From: Sphingomonas sp.
GTDB lineage: Bacteria > Pseudomonadota > Alphaproteobacteria > Sphingomonadales > Sphingomonadaceae
DNA: 64,000 nucleotides
Assembly: GCF_019749955.1 (NCBI RefSeq)
Contig: NZ_JAIEPC010000008.1
Coordinates: 124,001-188,000 of the forward strand
Reading direction: 5' to 3'
Shown: one piece after another, positions 20,726 through 30,928 of the stretch
Numbering within the stretch: position 1 is the first letter of the stretch
How the letters are laid out: each line of letters starts with the position of its first letter
Position numbers and translations under genes: made by a program
Notes under the pieces: model-generated
What the model saw: the letters and a program-made list of their open reading frames with translations, nothing else
Told to the model about the DNA's origin: nothing
Databases searched by the model: none

Positions 20726-20889
20726 GGGGACTTGGTAAACCAGTTCGCTATCAACGTCCCAATGTGGCTGTTGGTTGCTCGACTCCGGCTACGGTCGAGA
20801 GGACCGTCTCCCCGTTAAAGCCAGAGGGCAGATTGACAGAACCTTCGACTTAATTGCACACTTTCTCAAATATTGTTGAGGGAGTCAGT

Positions 20890-22581
20890 ATGTCGAAGAA
20901 AATAAGCGGTGCGGAATTTCCACTGTCAAAAATCTTCAGCTCGGATTTCGAATATGTAATACCTTCCTACCAGCGACCCTACGCATGGGGGGTAGAGCAA
21001 GCTTCCGAGCTATTCGACGATCTCGTGGCATTTTTTCGTGCCGAGGCCGAGGAAGGATACTTCCTCGGTAGCATCGTTCTGATCAAGGCAGAGGGCAGCG
21101 CCCTTTCTCAGGTTATAGACGGACAGCAGCGGCTCACTACACTGACAATATTGCTGTCCTCAATGGCATGCGCTCATGGCGGAGCCGACAAGGAAGAGTT
21201 GCGTCCTTATATTCTTGAGCCCGGTAAAAAAATGGAAGGCATTATGCCGAAGCCGCGCCTCTCGCTTCGAGAGCGGGATCGGGATTTTTTCTCAAAATAC
21301 GTCCAAGATCTCCAGATCGATTCACTGATTGAAATCGACCCTTCGTCATTGAATAATGAATCGCAAATCAATATTCGCAAGAATGCAGAGTATTTCGTAG
21401 GCGCTGTACAAGAAACCTTTCCGAACTCGAAAGATTTGGAGGCGTTCAGTCATTTTCTTTTGACTCGTTGCTATCTGGTGGCAGTCTCGACACCGAGTCA
21501 GGAGTCGGCATTTCGTGTGTTTTCTGTGATGAATAGTCGCGGTCTCAATCTACAACATACCGATATCATTAAGGCCGATACCATAGGAAAACTTAAAAGC
21601 GAGGTAGATCAGGAAGCATACAACAAAAAATGGGAGTCAATGGAGGTCGATCTCACACGATCCGGATTTAACGATCTCTTCGCATATATCCGAATGATAT
21701 ACGCCAAAGAGAAAGCTAAGAGATCACTTTTAGAAGAGTTTCGTGCTTATGTTTTGCCGTATAATCCCGATGCAAAATGCTTTATCGACAACGTTCTAAA
21801 GCCTTACGCTGATGCGCTTGAAGACATTCGGACTGCCTCCTACGCTGCCACGTCGCATGCCGAAGAAATTAACTACTACATCACTTGGTTAAATCGTATC
21901 GACAATTCGGACTGGATTCCGCCAGCGATACTCTTTTTGAAGAAGAATCGCAGTAAGCCTAAACGAGTGGCGCGCTTCTTCGAAATGTTGGAACGGCTTG
22001 CGGCATATATGCACATTTGTCGTTTCAACGTGAACGATCGCATCGAAGTGTACGCGCACGTTATCTCGGATATCCAGAGCGACCTCCAGCCCGATGACAT
22101 GGAAGCGCTCGACCTTGATGAGGAGGATTGTGAGGCGTTTCGTGAAGCGCTGGATGGCAATATTTATGAGCTAGCGCCACGTCGTCGAAATTATCTAATC
22201 CTGCGGCTGGACTCCTTCATCTCGGACGGTGCCGCCACTTACGATCCAAGAATTCTGACGATCGAACACGTTCTCCCTCAAACCGTACCAGTTGATAGCG
22301 AGTGGCGCGATTGGTGGCCCGACGCATCGATTCGAAAGGAATGGCTTCACCGTCTCGCGAACCTAGTGCCGCTTAACAAGAAGAAGAATTCGTCCGCCCA
22401 GAATTACGAGTTCGCCGACAAATGCAGAATCTACTTCGCGGGTACCAAGAGCGTTTCTTCGTATGCGCTCACCAGCCAAGTCATCTCTCAACAGGAATGG
22501 ACGCCCGAGTCGGTTGAAAAACGGCAAGGCATGCTGCTCAAGGTGCTCTATGAGGGTTGGGCAATAGATAGTGGGAGCTAG
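20890..22581 (+). CDS. DUF262 + DUF1524 (GmrSD-like) protein; candidate anti-phage nuclease
   Basis: N-terminal YVIPSYQRPYAWG...DGQQRLTTLTILL (DUF262); C-terminal LTIEHVLPQTVP...W...HRLANLVPLNKKKNSSAQNYEFADKC (DUF1524 HNH-like); lower GC than flanks. Confidence 0.9.
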   Translation: MSKKISGAEFPLSKIFSSDFEYVIPSYQRPYAWGVEQASELFDDLVAFFRAEAEEGYFLGSIVLIKAEGSALSQVIDGQQRLTTLTILLSSMACAHGGADKEELRPYILEPGKKMEGIMPKPRLSLRERDRDFFSKYVQDLQIDSLIEIDPSSLNNESQINIRKNAEYFVGAVQETFPNSKDLEAFSHFLLTRCYLVAVSTPSQESAFRVFSVMNSRGLNLQHTDIIKADTIGKLKSEVDQEAYNKKWESMEVDLTRSGFNDLFAYIRMIYAKEKAKRSLLEEFRAYVLPYNPDAKCFIDNVLKPYADALEDIRTASYAATSHAEEINYYITWLNRIDNSDWIPPAILFLKKNRSKPKRVARFFEMLERLAAYMHICRFNVNDRIEVYAHVISDIQSDLQPDDMEALDLDEEDCEAFREALDGNIYELAPRRRNYLILRLDSFISDGAATYDPRILTIEHVLPQTVPVDSEWRDWWPDASIRKEWLHRLANLVPLNKKKNSSAQNYEFADKCRIYFAGTKSVSSYALTSQVISQQEWTPESVEKRQGMLLKVLYEGWAIDSGS

Positions 22582-22691
22582 TATCTATCGTTCCTGCGGG
22601 CTGTTTGCTGGCGAAGCCCCTCACCCCCATTCTCGACAACCCGCCGCCAACCGCCTATCGCGCACCCCAACAAATCAAAGGGGAGCCCGAA

Positions 22692-23660
22692 ATGCCCAAA
22701 GCCTCCAAGACGCTCGACCGTGTGCTCGTGCTCGAAATGGTGCGCGTTACCGAAGCCGCGGCGGTTGCCGCCGCCAGCCTGATCGGGCGCGGGGATGAGA
22801 AGGCGGCCGATGCCGCCGCGGTCGAGGCGATGCGGGAGGCGCTCAACAAGCTCTACATGGACGGCACCGTGGTGATCGGTGAGGGCGAGCGCGACGAAGC
22901 GCCGATGCTCTATATCGGCGAAAAGGTCGGCTCGGCGATCGGCAAGGGACCGAAGATCGACATTGCGCTCGATCCGCTCGAAGGCACGACGATCACCGCG
23001 AAGGCCGGGCCGAATGCGCTCGCGGTGCTGGCGATTGCCGAGGAAGGCTGCCTGCTCAACGCGCCCGACGTCTATATGGACAAGATCGCGGTCGGGCCGG
23101 GTTACCCGAAGGACCTGATCGACCTCGACAAGACGCCGACCGAAAATGTGAAGGCGCTGGCCAAGGCCAAGGGTGTGAAGCCGCGCGAGATCATCGCCTG
23201 CGTGCTCGATCGCCCGCGCCACGAAAAGCTGATCGCCGAATTGCGCAAGATCGGCTGCGGGATCGTGCTGATCGATGACGGCGATGTCGCGGGCGTGATC
23301 GCGACGACCAACCCCGAGACCAACATCGACATCTACATCGGCCAGGGTGGCGCGCCCGAGGGTGTGCTGGCGGCCGCCGCGCTGCGCTGTGTCGGCGGGC
23401 AGTTCAAGGGGCGGCTGGTGTTCCGCAACGACGACGAGCGCGCGCGGGCGGCGAAATGGGGCGTCACCGATCTCGACAAGCAGTACGACCTGAAGGAGCT
23501 GGCGAAGGGCGATTGCATCTTTGCCGCGACCGGGGTGACCGACGGGTCGCTGCTCGGCGGCGTCAAGCGCGTCGGCGGCAAGCTGATCACCCACAGCGTC
23601 GTGATGCGCGCGTCGAGCGGCACGGTGCGCTGGGTAAAGGGCGAACGCCGGATCGATTGA
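22692..23660 (+). CDS. glpX: Fructose-1,6-bisphosphatase class II
   Basis: MDGTVVIGEGERDEAPMLYIGEKVG, IALDPLEGTTITAKAGPNALAVLAIAEEG. Confidence 0.95.
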   Translation: MPKASKTLDRVLVLEMVRVTEAAAVAAASLIGRGDEKAADAAAVEAMREALNKLYMDGTVVIGEGERDEAPMLYIGEKVGSAIGKGPKIDIALDPLEGTTITAKAGPNALAVLAIAEEGCLLNAPDVYMDKIAVGPGYPKDLIDLDKTPTENVKALAKAKGVKPREIIACVLDRPRHEKLIAELRKIGCGIVLIDDGDVAGVIATTNPETNIDIYIGQGGAPEGVLAAAALRCVGGQFKGRLVFRNDDERARAAKWGVTDLDKQYDLKELAKGDCIFAATGVTDGSLLGGVKRVGGKLITHSVVMRASSGTVRWVKGERRID

Positions 23661-23753
23661 GGGGGCGGGGACTGCGATTGGCGCTTGAAGCTGACGCGGT
23701 GAGGGTGACGCGCCATCCCGGCACGCCGCCGGAATGGCCGAACTACCGCGCGT

Positions 23754-24269
23754 TCAGCCGAGCTTCACCTTGCCCATCATCACGCCCTCACTGAACATCA
23801 TCAGGTCGAAGGTTGCATATTTGCGGGCATGGTCACTGAGGTCGCTACGTGTGGCGAATTCGCGCAGCTTTTCAGCCTGCATCACGACCAGGCCATCATG
23901 ATAGCCGTTCTCGGCATCGGGATTGTAGAGGTTCACCCCGAAGCGCGCGCTTTCCAGCGTGCTACGCAGCGGGCTGTCGGCCTTCATGGCCGCGAGCTTG
24001 GCGACCGACACCGGGCTTTTGAGCAGCGCGATGCGGTTACCGGCCATGTTGGGCTGAAGTCCGAGCCCGGTCAGCATCGCGCCGATCGCACGATCGTGCC
24101 AGAGGCTCGGCGCGAAGATGAAGGCGCTCCCAAAATCGAGGTCCAAGCCGAGTGCTTGCGAGAGCAGCGCGATCGCTTCATCGGCGCCGTCATTCGCGCC
24201 GGACTGCGACGGGCGGGGCTGCGGGGCGAAGCGCATCGGCTCCGGCTTAGGCTTCTTGCGACCGAACAT
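23754..24269 (-). CDS. Hypothetical protein
   Basis: ORF from MFGRKKPKPEPM; soluble protein, no family recognised. Confidence 0.6.
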   Translation of the reverse strand: MFGRKKPKPEPMRFAPQPRPSQSGANDGADEAIALLSQALGLDLDFGSAFIFAPSLWHDRAIGAMLTGLGLQPNMAGNRIALLKSPVSVAKLAAMKADSPLRSTLESARFGVNLYNPDAENGYHDGLVVMQAEKLREFATRSDLSDHARKYATFDLMMFSEGVMMGKVKLG

Positions 24270-24550
24270 GAGGCACTCCGGACTTGCGGTTCTTCCGCGA
24301 CACTTACGCAGGTCAAGTTGAAAAGAAGTGAAAACTACCACGAGCGCTTCTCGCTCGACTGCCTCGTCTAGTTGAAGCTCGCGGTACCGCAGCGGGCCGA
24401 TCCGTCTCCCTACTGGGAGAAGGCCATTCCAAACCGCCCTCGCCATGGCTTCCGCCGCGCGCGCCTTGGTGGGCGGCAACAGTCCCGTTGCGCCCACGCC
24501 CGCGCCCCGATAGCCTGCGCGGGTCGCTCCCCAAGCAGGAATCCCGCCCC

Positions 24551-26407
24551 ATGCGCCTTTCCCATATCGCCGTCCTGCTCGCCGCCGTTGCCGCGCCTGC
24601 CGCTTTTGCGCGTCCGCAAGCGGCGCCCGCGCCTGCCGCCACCCCGCAACCCGCCTTCACCTTTGAAAAGGTGATGGTGCCAATGCGCGACGGGGCGAAG
24701 ATGGAGACGGTGATCCTGCGCCCGACCGGCGCGACCGGGCCGCTGCCGATCCTGTTCCAGCGCACCCCTTATGGCGTGCCGCAAGCCGCGCTGCCGCGCG
24801 TGCCCGGCGGATGGAAGGCGCTCGCCGACGACGGCTATATCTTCGTGTTCCAGTCGATGCGCGGGCGCTTTGGCTCGGACGGGGTGTTCACCTTGTCGAC
24901 GGCGGTCCACCCCAAGGACCCCAAAGCGACCGACGAAGCGACCGACGCTTATGATTCGATCGGCTGGCTGGTCAAGAATGTGAAGGGCAACAATGGCAAG
25001 GTCGGGATGTGGGGCATTTCCTATCCCGGCTTCACCGCCGCGATTGCGCTCGCCAAGCCGCATCCGGCGCTCAAAGCGGTCAGCCCGCAGGCGGCGTGGA
25101 TCGATTATTGGCAGAATGACGATCTCCACCGCAATGGCGCGCTGCGGATGGCCTATCTGGTCGATTGGGTGGCCGCGCTCCAGCTCAAGAAGGATGGCTT
25201 TGCCGATTTCGATTACGGCACCGTCGATACCTATGATTATTTCCTGAAGCTCGGCAGCGCCGCCAATCTCGACAAGATTTGGCAGGGGCGCGCCGCGACT
25301 GCGACCGCGCTGTTCGACCACCCCAATCATGACGCGTTTTTCACCGATCAGCGCTGGTCCGATACGCTCGGCAAGACGACGGTGCCGACGCTCAACGTGG
25401 CGGGCTTTTGGGATCAGGAAGACCCATGGGGGTCGTGGCAAATCTACGCCAAGCAGAAGGCGAATGACCCCGATCATCTGAGCCAGATGGTCGCGGGGCC
25501 GTGGGCGCATGGCACCTGGTCGGCGCCGGGCAAGGATTTGGGGCGCATCCCGATCCCGGTCGACAGCCCGCAGCAATTCCGTGACGAGATTCAGGCGCCC
25601 TTCTTCCGCTATTGGCTGCACGGCAAGGGCGAACGGCCGAATTTCGACACGCGCATGTTCCAGTCGGGGTCGTGGGTGTGGAAGACTTACGAAAGCTGGC
25701 CGCCCAAGGGCACGGCGGCGACCGCGCTGTATCTCCACGCCGATGGGTCGCTTGATTTCGCCGCGCCCGCTGCCGGTGAAGCCTGTCGCAGCTATGTCTC
25801 GGACCCCGCGAACCCGGTGCCGTTCCGCCCGCGCCCGATCTCACCGACCTATCCGCGCCCCGAATGGCGCTGGTGGGAAGCCGAGGACCAGCGCTTTGTC
25901 GATCACCGCCCCGATGTGCTGAGCTACGTCTCGGCGCCACTGACCGAGGATTTGACGGTCACGGGCCAGATCGCCGCCGAGCTGATGGCATCGACCAGCG
26001 GCACCGACAGCGATTTCGTGGTCAAGCTGATCGACGTGCTGCCCGACGATTTTGAGAAGTTCAACGAGGGCGCGCCGCTCGGGGCCTATACCCGGCAGCT
26101 CAACGGCTATCAGTGGCCGATCGCGATGGAAATCCGGCGCGGGCGCTTCCTGAAGAGCGATGTGACGCCGCAGGCGTTGGTGCCGGGGCAAGTAACGCCG
26201 TGGGATGTGCCACTCCGCGACCACGACCATGTCTTCAAAAAGGGCCACCGGATCATGGTGCAAATCCAGTCGAGCTGGTTCCCGGTGATCGACCGCAACC
26301 CGCAGAGCTTCGTGGCAAATATCGCGAAGGCGAAGCCGGAGGATTATGTGAAGGCCGAGCAGAAGGTTTGTGCTGGGTCGCGGGTGGTGTTGCCGGTGAT
26401 GCGGTGA
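24551..26407 (+). CDS. CocE/NonD family hydrolase (S15-like)
   Basis: Signal peptide; MRDGAKMETVILRP, LFQRTPYG, GKVGMWGISYPGFTA nucleophile motif, C-terminal galactose-binding-like domain. Confidence 0.93.
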   Translation: MRLSHIAVLLAAVAAPAAFARPQAAPAPAATPQPAFTFEKVMVPMRDGAKMETVILRPTGATGPLPILFQRTPYGVPQAALPRVPGGWKALADDGYIFVFQSMRGRFGSDGVFTLSTAVHPKDPKATDEATDAYDSIGWLVKNVKGNNGKVGMWGISYPGFTAAIALAKPHPALKAVSPQAAWIDYWQNDDLHRNGALRMAYLVDWVAALQLKKDGFADFDYGTVDTYDYFLKLGSAANLDKIWQGRAATATALFDHPNHDAFFTDQRWSDTLGKTTVPTLNVAGFWDQEDPWGSWQIYAKQKANDPDHLSQMVAGPWAHGTWSAPGKDLGRIPIPVDSPQQFRDEIQAPFFRYWLHGKGERPNFDTRMFQSGSWVWKTYESWPPKGTAATALYLHADGSLDFAAPAAGEACRSYVSDPANPVPFRPRPISPTYPRPEWRWWEAEDQRFVDHRPDVLSYVSAPLTEDLTVTGQIAAELMASTSGTDSDFVVKLIDVLPDDFEKFNEGAPLGAYTRQLNGYQWPIAMEIRRGRFLKSDVTPQALVPGQVTPWDVPLRDHDHVFKKGHRIMVQIQSSWFPVIDRNPQSFVANIAKAKPEDYVKAEQKVCAGSRVVLPVMR

Positions 26408-26419
26408 GGGACGGAAAAA

Positions 26420-26647
26420 ATGGTAAATCTTGAAATTCAGGAACTTAACACGGGCGAGAAGATCGGAACCTTCACCTTCTCGATCTTACCAAGGATCGGG
26501 GAAGAGATTGTCGTGCCTTGGGCTTCAGACAGTGAAGGTGTCAGGTTTTTCGAGATCCATGACATCTGCCACTCCGCCTTAGAACTCAGCGTTGGGGTTG
26601 ACGCGATCGCACGGGCTACAAACGCAATGGTCGTGGAGATAACCTAG
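26420..26647 (+). CDS. Small hypothetical protein
   Basis: 75 aa ORF closely downstream of the hydrolase; no family recognised. Confidence 0.45.
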   Translation: MVNLEIQELNTGEKIGTFTFSILPRIGEEIVVPWASDSEGVRFFEIHDICHSALELSVGVDAIARATNAMVVEIT

Positions 26648-27418
26648 CTAACTCTTCAGCCGCCATCCGGTGCGGAAAATCCACGCCACCGCGCCCAGGC
26701 ACAGCAGCAGGAACACGCCCGTCACGCCCAGGCTCCAGCCGATGCTCACGTCGCCGCGCCCGAAAAACGTCCAGCGGAAGCCGCTGATGAGGTAGACGAT
26801 CGGATTGAGCAGCGCGATCTGCTGCCACGCGGGGGGCAGCATCGAGATTGAGTAGAAAGTGCCGCCCAGAAATGTCAGCGGGGTGATGACGAGCAGCGGG
26901 ATCACCTGCAATTGCTCGAAGCTGTTCGCCCAGATGCCGAGCACGAAGCCGAACAGGCAGAAAGTCACCGCCGTCAGCGCCATGAAGCCGATCATGTAGA
27001 GCGGATGCGCGATCGGTAGCGCGACAAACAGATGCGCGGTCGCGAAAATTACCAGCCCCAGGATCATCGATTTGGTTGCCGCCGCGCCGACATAGGCGAG
27101 CACGGTTTCGAACGGCGACAGCGGCGCCGACAGCAGCTCGTAAATCGTCCCCGACCATTTGGGCAGGTATATCCCGAAGCTCGCATTGCCGATGCCTTCG
27201 GTCAGCATCGACAGCAGCATCAGCCCCGGCACGATGAACGCGCCATAGGGCACGCCGTCGACAGTGTTGATCCGGCCGCCGATGGCGGAGCCGAACACCA
27301 CGAAATAGAGCGATGTGGTGATCACCGGGGTCGCCAGGCTGGTGAGGATCGTGCGGCGGAAGCGCGCGAGTTCGAAGCGGTAGATCGCGCTGACGCCCGC
27401 CCAGTTGAAGCCGTTCAT
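26648..27418 (-). CDS. ABC transporter permease (ABC-2 type)
   Basis: Six predicted TM segments, [32 protein letters not shown]; overlaps ATPase gene stop. Confidence 0.92.
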   Translation of the reverse strand: MNGFNWAGVSAIYRFELARFRRTILTSLATPVITTSLYFVVFGSAIGGRINTVDGVPYGAFIVPGLMLLSMLTEGIGNASFGIYLPKWSGTIYELLSAPLSPFETVLAYVGAAATKSMILGLVIFATAHLFVALPIAHPLYMIGFMALTAVTFCLFGFVLGIWANSFEQLQVIPLLVITPLTFLGGTFYSISMLPPAWQQIALLNPIVYLISGFRWTFFGRGDVSIGWSLGVTGVFLLLCLGAVAWIFRTGWRLKS

Positions 27419-28371
27419 GCCGCGACTTCCTCTGCCAGCGCATGCTCGCCTGCGTCGTGGAGCAGCCCGACGAAGATATCCTCGAGCGAGCTTTGCTGGG
27501 TGTTGATGTCCTTATAGGCGATCCCCGCATCGCCGATCGCGCGGAGCAGCCCGGCAATGCCGGTGCGTTCGCTCCCCGCCTCGAACACATATTCGAGTTC
27601 ATGGCCGTCATTCTTCAGCGTCGGCGCCCAATCGGCGAGCGCGGGCGGCACGGCGCTCAGCGGCTCGGTGAGGGTCACGGTCAAGGTGCGCTTGCCGAGC
27701 TTTTGCATCAGCGTCGCTTTCTCCTCAACGAGGATCAGCTTGCCCTTCAGGATCACGCCGACGCGGTCGGCCATTTCCTCGGCCTCTTCGATATAATGCG
27801 TCGTCAGGATGATCGTGGTGCCGCCGTCGCGCAGCTTGCGCACCAGCGCCCACATGTCACGGCGCAGCTCGACATCGACTCCCGCGGTCGGCTCGTCGAG
27901 GAACAGCACTTCGGGTTCGTGCGCGAGCGCCTTGGCGATCAGCACGCGGCGCTTCATCCCGCCCGACAGCGCCATGATTTTCGAGTGGCGCTTGTCCCAC
28001 AGCGACAGGTCGCGCAGGATCCGCTCGATATGCGCGGGGTCGGGCTTGCGGCCGAACAGGCCCCGGCTGAAGGTGACAGTGTCGATCACCGTTTCGAACG
28101 CATCGGTCGACAATTCCTGCGGCACCAGCCCGATCCGGTAGCGTGCCTGACGATAGTCGGCGGCAATGTCATAGCCCGCGACGCGCACGCTGCCGCCGCT
28201 CGCGGTCACAATGCCGCAGACGATCGAGATCAGCGTCGTTTTCCCTGCGCCATTGGGGCCGAGCAGCGCGAAGATTTCCCCCTTGGCGATCGACAGGTCG
28301 ACATGGTCGAGCGCGGTCAGCCCCGAGGCATAGGTTTTGGTGAGGCCGGCAATGGCGAGGATCGGTTCCAA
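27415..28371 (-). CDS. ABC transporter ATP-binding protein (ABC-2 type)
   Basis: [47 protein letters not shown]; probable TTG start at 28371, because the upstream extension of the track ORF runs through repeat C. Confidence 0.92.
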   Translation of the reverse strand: MEPILAIAGLTKTYASGLTALDHVDLSIAKGEIFALLGPNGAGKTTLISIVCGIVTASGGSVRVAGYDIAADYRQARYRIGLVPQELSTDAFETVIDTVTFSRGLFGRKPDPAHIERILRDLSLWDKRHSKIMALSGGMKRRVLIAKALAHEPEVLFLDEPTAGVDVELRRDMWALVRKLRDGGTTIILTTHYIEEAEEMADRVGVILKGKLILVEEKATLMQKLGKRTLTVTLTEPLSAVPPALADWAPTLKNDGHELEYVFEAGSERTGIAGLLRAIGDAGIAYKDINTQQSSLEDIFVGLLHDAGEHALAEEVAA

Positions 28372-28465
28372 AGGCGTGGTGTCCCCGAATGGCGTGAGGG
28401 CTGGAGATAGGGGCGGGGGGCGGGAGGCGCAACGTGGCGACGGGGCTAGAGTTTTATACCCTGAC

Positions 28466-28550
28466 CCGTTCGTTTCGAGCGTAGTCGAGAAACAGGCCAA
28501 GGGCGACGTCGCTTGTGGCCTGTTTCTCGACTGCGCTCGAAACAAACGGG
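28466..28550. repeat. REP-like palindrome pair (family C)
   Basis: cccgttcgtttcgagcgtagtcgagaaacaggcc...ggcctgtttctcgactgcgctcgaaacaaacggg. Confidence 0.9.
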
Positions 28551-28590
28551 GGGTGAAGGTGCCGGGAAAGCGAGGTGACCTATCCCCCCC

Positions 28591-29319
28591 TCAGCGCGCC
28601 GCCCGCGCCTCGGCCACCAGTCGCTGCAACTCCTCGATCGGGAGTGCCGAGGAAATCACCTGATCACCGATCACCCACGACGGAGTGCCGCTCATGCCGA
28701 GCCTCTTGGCGGTATCGAGATTGCGCGCGAGTTCGGCTTCGATGCGCGGCGTCTTGGCAGCGGCCTGTACCTTGGCCAGATCGAGCCCGGCGGTGGTGAC
28801 GGCAGCAGCCAGCGTCGCGTCGCTCACCGGGCCACCGGCATAAAGCGCGCGGTGGAATTCGGCGAATTTGCCCATGTCGGCGGCGACGAGGCTGTAGCGC
28901 GCGGCGGTCGCGCTTTCGGGCGACAGGATCGGCCAGTCGCGATAAACGACGCGCAGCTTGGGGTCGCCCGCAATCAGCGCGTCGATGGCCGGCAGGGTGG
29001 ACCGGCAATAGCCGCAGTTATAATCGAAATATTCGACGATCGTCAGATCGCCCTGCGGATTGCCTGCCCAGGCAGTGCCAAAGGGTTCGAGGATCGCAGC
29101 CTTGTCGGCGTCGATCGCTTGCCCGCTCTGGCGGCGGCGCAGCGCGCTCGATGCTTCGACCAGCACTTCGGGATGGCTGACGAGATAGTCGTGGACGATC
29201 TGCTCGGTACGCGCGCGGTCGCTGGCGATGGGTGCCCCCATGCGGCCCGCGAAATACATCCCGCCCGCACCCAGCAACGCGGCGCCAATCGCCACCGCCA
29301 ACAGCAGCAACCGGTTCAT
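28591..29319 (-). CDS. DsbA family thiol-disulfide oxidoreductase
   Basis: LTIVEYFDYNCGYCRSTLPAI (CxxC), GTPSWVIGDQVISSALPIEELQRLV. Confidence 0.92.
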   Translation of the reverse strand: MNRLLLLAVAIGAALLGAGGMYFAGRMGAPIASDRARTEQIVHDYLVSHPEVLVEASSALRRRQSGQAIDADKAAILEPFGTAWAGNPQGDLTIVEYFDYNCGYCRSTLPAIDALIAGDPKLRVVYRDWPILSPESATAARYSLVAADMGKFAEFHRALYAGGPVSDATLAAAVTTAGLDLAKVQAAAKTPRIEAELARNLDTAKRLGMSGTPSWVIGDQVISSALPIEELQRLVAEARAAR

Positions 29320-30662
29320 CGCCGTCCTTTACGCTGATCATCGATCACATTTTGCGTCAGCAGCACCAGATCCTGCGCGCGGATCCAGTCGGGCGTGTTG
29401 GGCGGTAGGCCCGCCAGCGCGCCGCGGGCGCTGACCGATGCGGTGCGCAGATCGCCGTTGAGCGCGGCGCGCTCGGCGGTCGCGAGCAAGGCGCGCGGCT
29501 GATCGCCCTTGCGTTCATACACAACGCCGAGTTGGAACCAGGCAAAGGGGTTTTCCTCGTCGCGGCCCACGGCCTGACGCAGTACTTTTTCGGCTTCGGG
29601 GAAATTGGCGGGATTCTCGGTCGCGATCAGCGCGTGGCCAAACGTGGTCGCGATCAGCGGCTGGTAGCCGCTGCGCTCGGTCGCTTCGCGCAGCGGGGTG
29701 AGGGCTTCATCGGGCTTGCCCGATTCGAGCAGAATCTGGCCCTTGATTTCGAGAAAATAGGGATCGTGCGGCAGCGCCTTCACCAGCGCATCGGCCTCGG
29801 CATTGGCTTTTTCCGGGTAGCCACCTTTGTGATAGGCATAGGCGCGCGCATAATGCGCGTAGATGCTCTGGTCCTCGACCGGATAAGCGGTCAGCGTGCG
29901 CGGCGGATCGTTGACGAAGCCCGCAAGCTTGGCCTTCACCCGTTTGAACTTGTCTTCGAGCACGGGATCGGTCGGCTTGCCGAATGCGGGCGATTCGCGC
30001 ACGGTTTCGGTCAGCGTCGCGACGCGCTCGCCGCTCAAAGGGTGGCTCTGCGAGAAGGGGTCGATGTTGTTGTAGCCCGCGCGATATTCGAGACTCTGGA
30101 GCTTTTTGAAGAATTCGAGCATCCCGCGCCCGCTGACGCCTGCCGTTTGCAGGAATTTGGCGCCGGTCGCGTCTGCCGTTGATTCCTGCACGCGACTGAA
30201 CGCGAGATATTTGCCGATCGCTGCCTGCTGCCCCGCCGCGATGATGCCGGCGGCGGCGTCGCCTGAGCCAGCGGCGGCGGCGGCGACCCCGAGCACGAGG
30301 CTCAAAATCTGGATCGCGACCGCCGGCTTGATCCCGGCATCGCCGAGCGGGACATGGCCGTCGGCGACATGGCCGAGTTCATGCGCGATCACGCCCTGCA
30401 CCTGATTGGCATTGTCGGCCGACGTGATCAGCCCTGAATGGACATAGACGATCTGGCCGCCCGCGACGAAGGCATTGATCGAGTCGTCCTTGATCATCAC
30501 GACCTTGACGTTGCGCGGTGATAGCCCGGCCGCGATGATCAGGGGGCGCGACATGTCGTCGAACATCGCCTCGGTCTCGGCGTCGCGCAGGAGCGACTGA
30601 GCTTGCGCAGGCTGCACAGCGGCGAGGAGCGACAGCGCGAGCGCGGCAACGAATTTCTTCAT
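29316..30662 (-). CDS. M48 family metalloprotease with TPR-like C-terminus
   Basis: VIAHELGHVADGH (HExxH), ESTADATGAKFL, signal peptide. Confidence 0.93.
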   Translation of the reverse strand: MKKFVAALALSLLAAVQPAQAQSLLRDAETEAMFDDMSRPLIIAAGLSPRNVKVVMIKDDSINAFVAGGQIVYVHSGLITSADNANQVQGVIAHELGHVADGHVPLGDAGIKPAVAIQILSLVLGVAAAAAGSGDAAAGIIAAGQQAAIGKYLAFSRVQESTADATGAKFLQTAGVSGRGMLEFFKKLQSLEYRAGYNNIDPFSQSHPLSGERVATLTETVRESPAFGKPTDPVLEDKFKRVKAKLAGFVNDPPRTLTAYPVEDQSIYAHYARAYAYHKGGYPEKANAEADALVKALPHDPYFLEIKGQILLESGKPDEALTPLREATERSGYQPLIATTFGHALIATENPANFPEAEKVLRQAVGRDEENPFAWFQLGVVYERKGDQPRALLATAERAALNGDLRTASVSARGALAGLPPNTPDWIRAQDLVLLTQNVIDDQRKGRR

Positions 30663-30751
30663 GAGTCGGCTATCGGCCAATTCGCGTTTGCGTTCAACGC
30701 TTGGCATGTGCCCTGACAGCGCACGGTCGCGCGCAAAGAACTCAATCTCGT

Positions 30752-30844
30752 TCCGTTCGCCCTGAGCTTGTCGAAGGGCTGTCTTTCTTTTGCTGTGACG
30801 TCGCGAAAGAAGGGCAGTGCTTCGACAAGCTCAGCACGAACGGA
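30752..30844. repeat. REP-like palindrome pair (family B)
   Basis: gttcgccctgagcttgtcgaagggctg...cagtgcttcgacaagctcagcacgaacgg. Confidence 0.9.
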
Positions 30845-30928
30845 ACAAGGGTATCACGTGATTCCAAAAACGGACGGGCGCGGGATCGCCCGTGCCGCCA
30901 GATCAGACGGCACGGGCGCGTTGGGCGT

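Noticed and set aside
28372-28545. N-terminal extension of the ABC ATP-binding ORF
   Set aside because: The extension translates repeat C1 ([14 protein letters not shown]) and lacks family similarity; the TTG at 28371 fits better.
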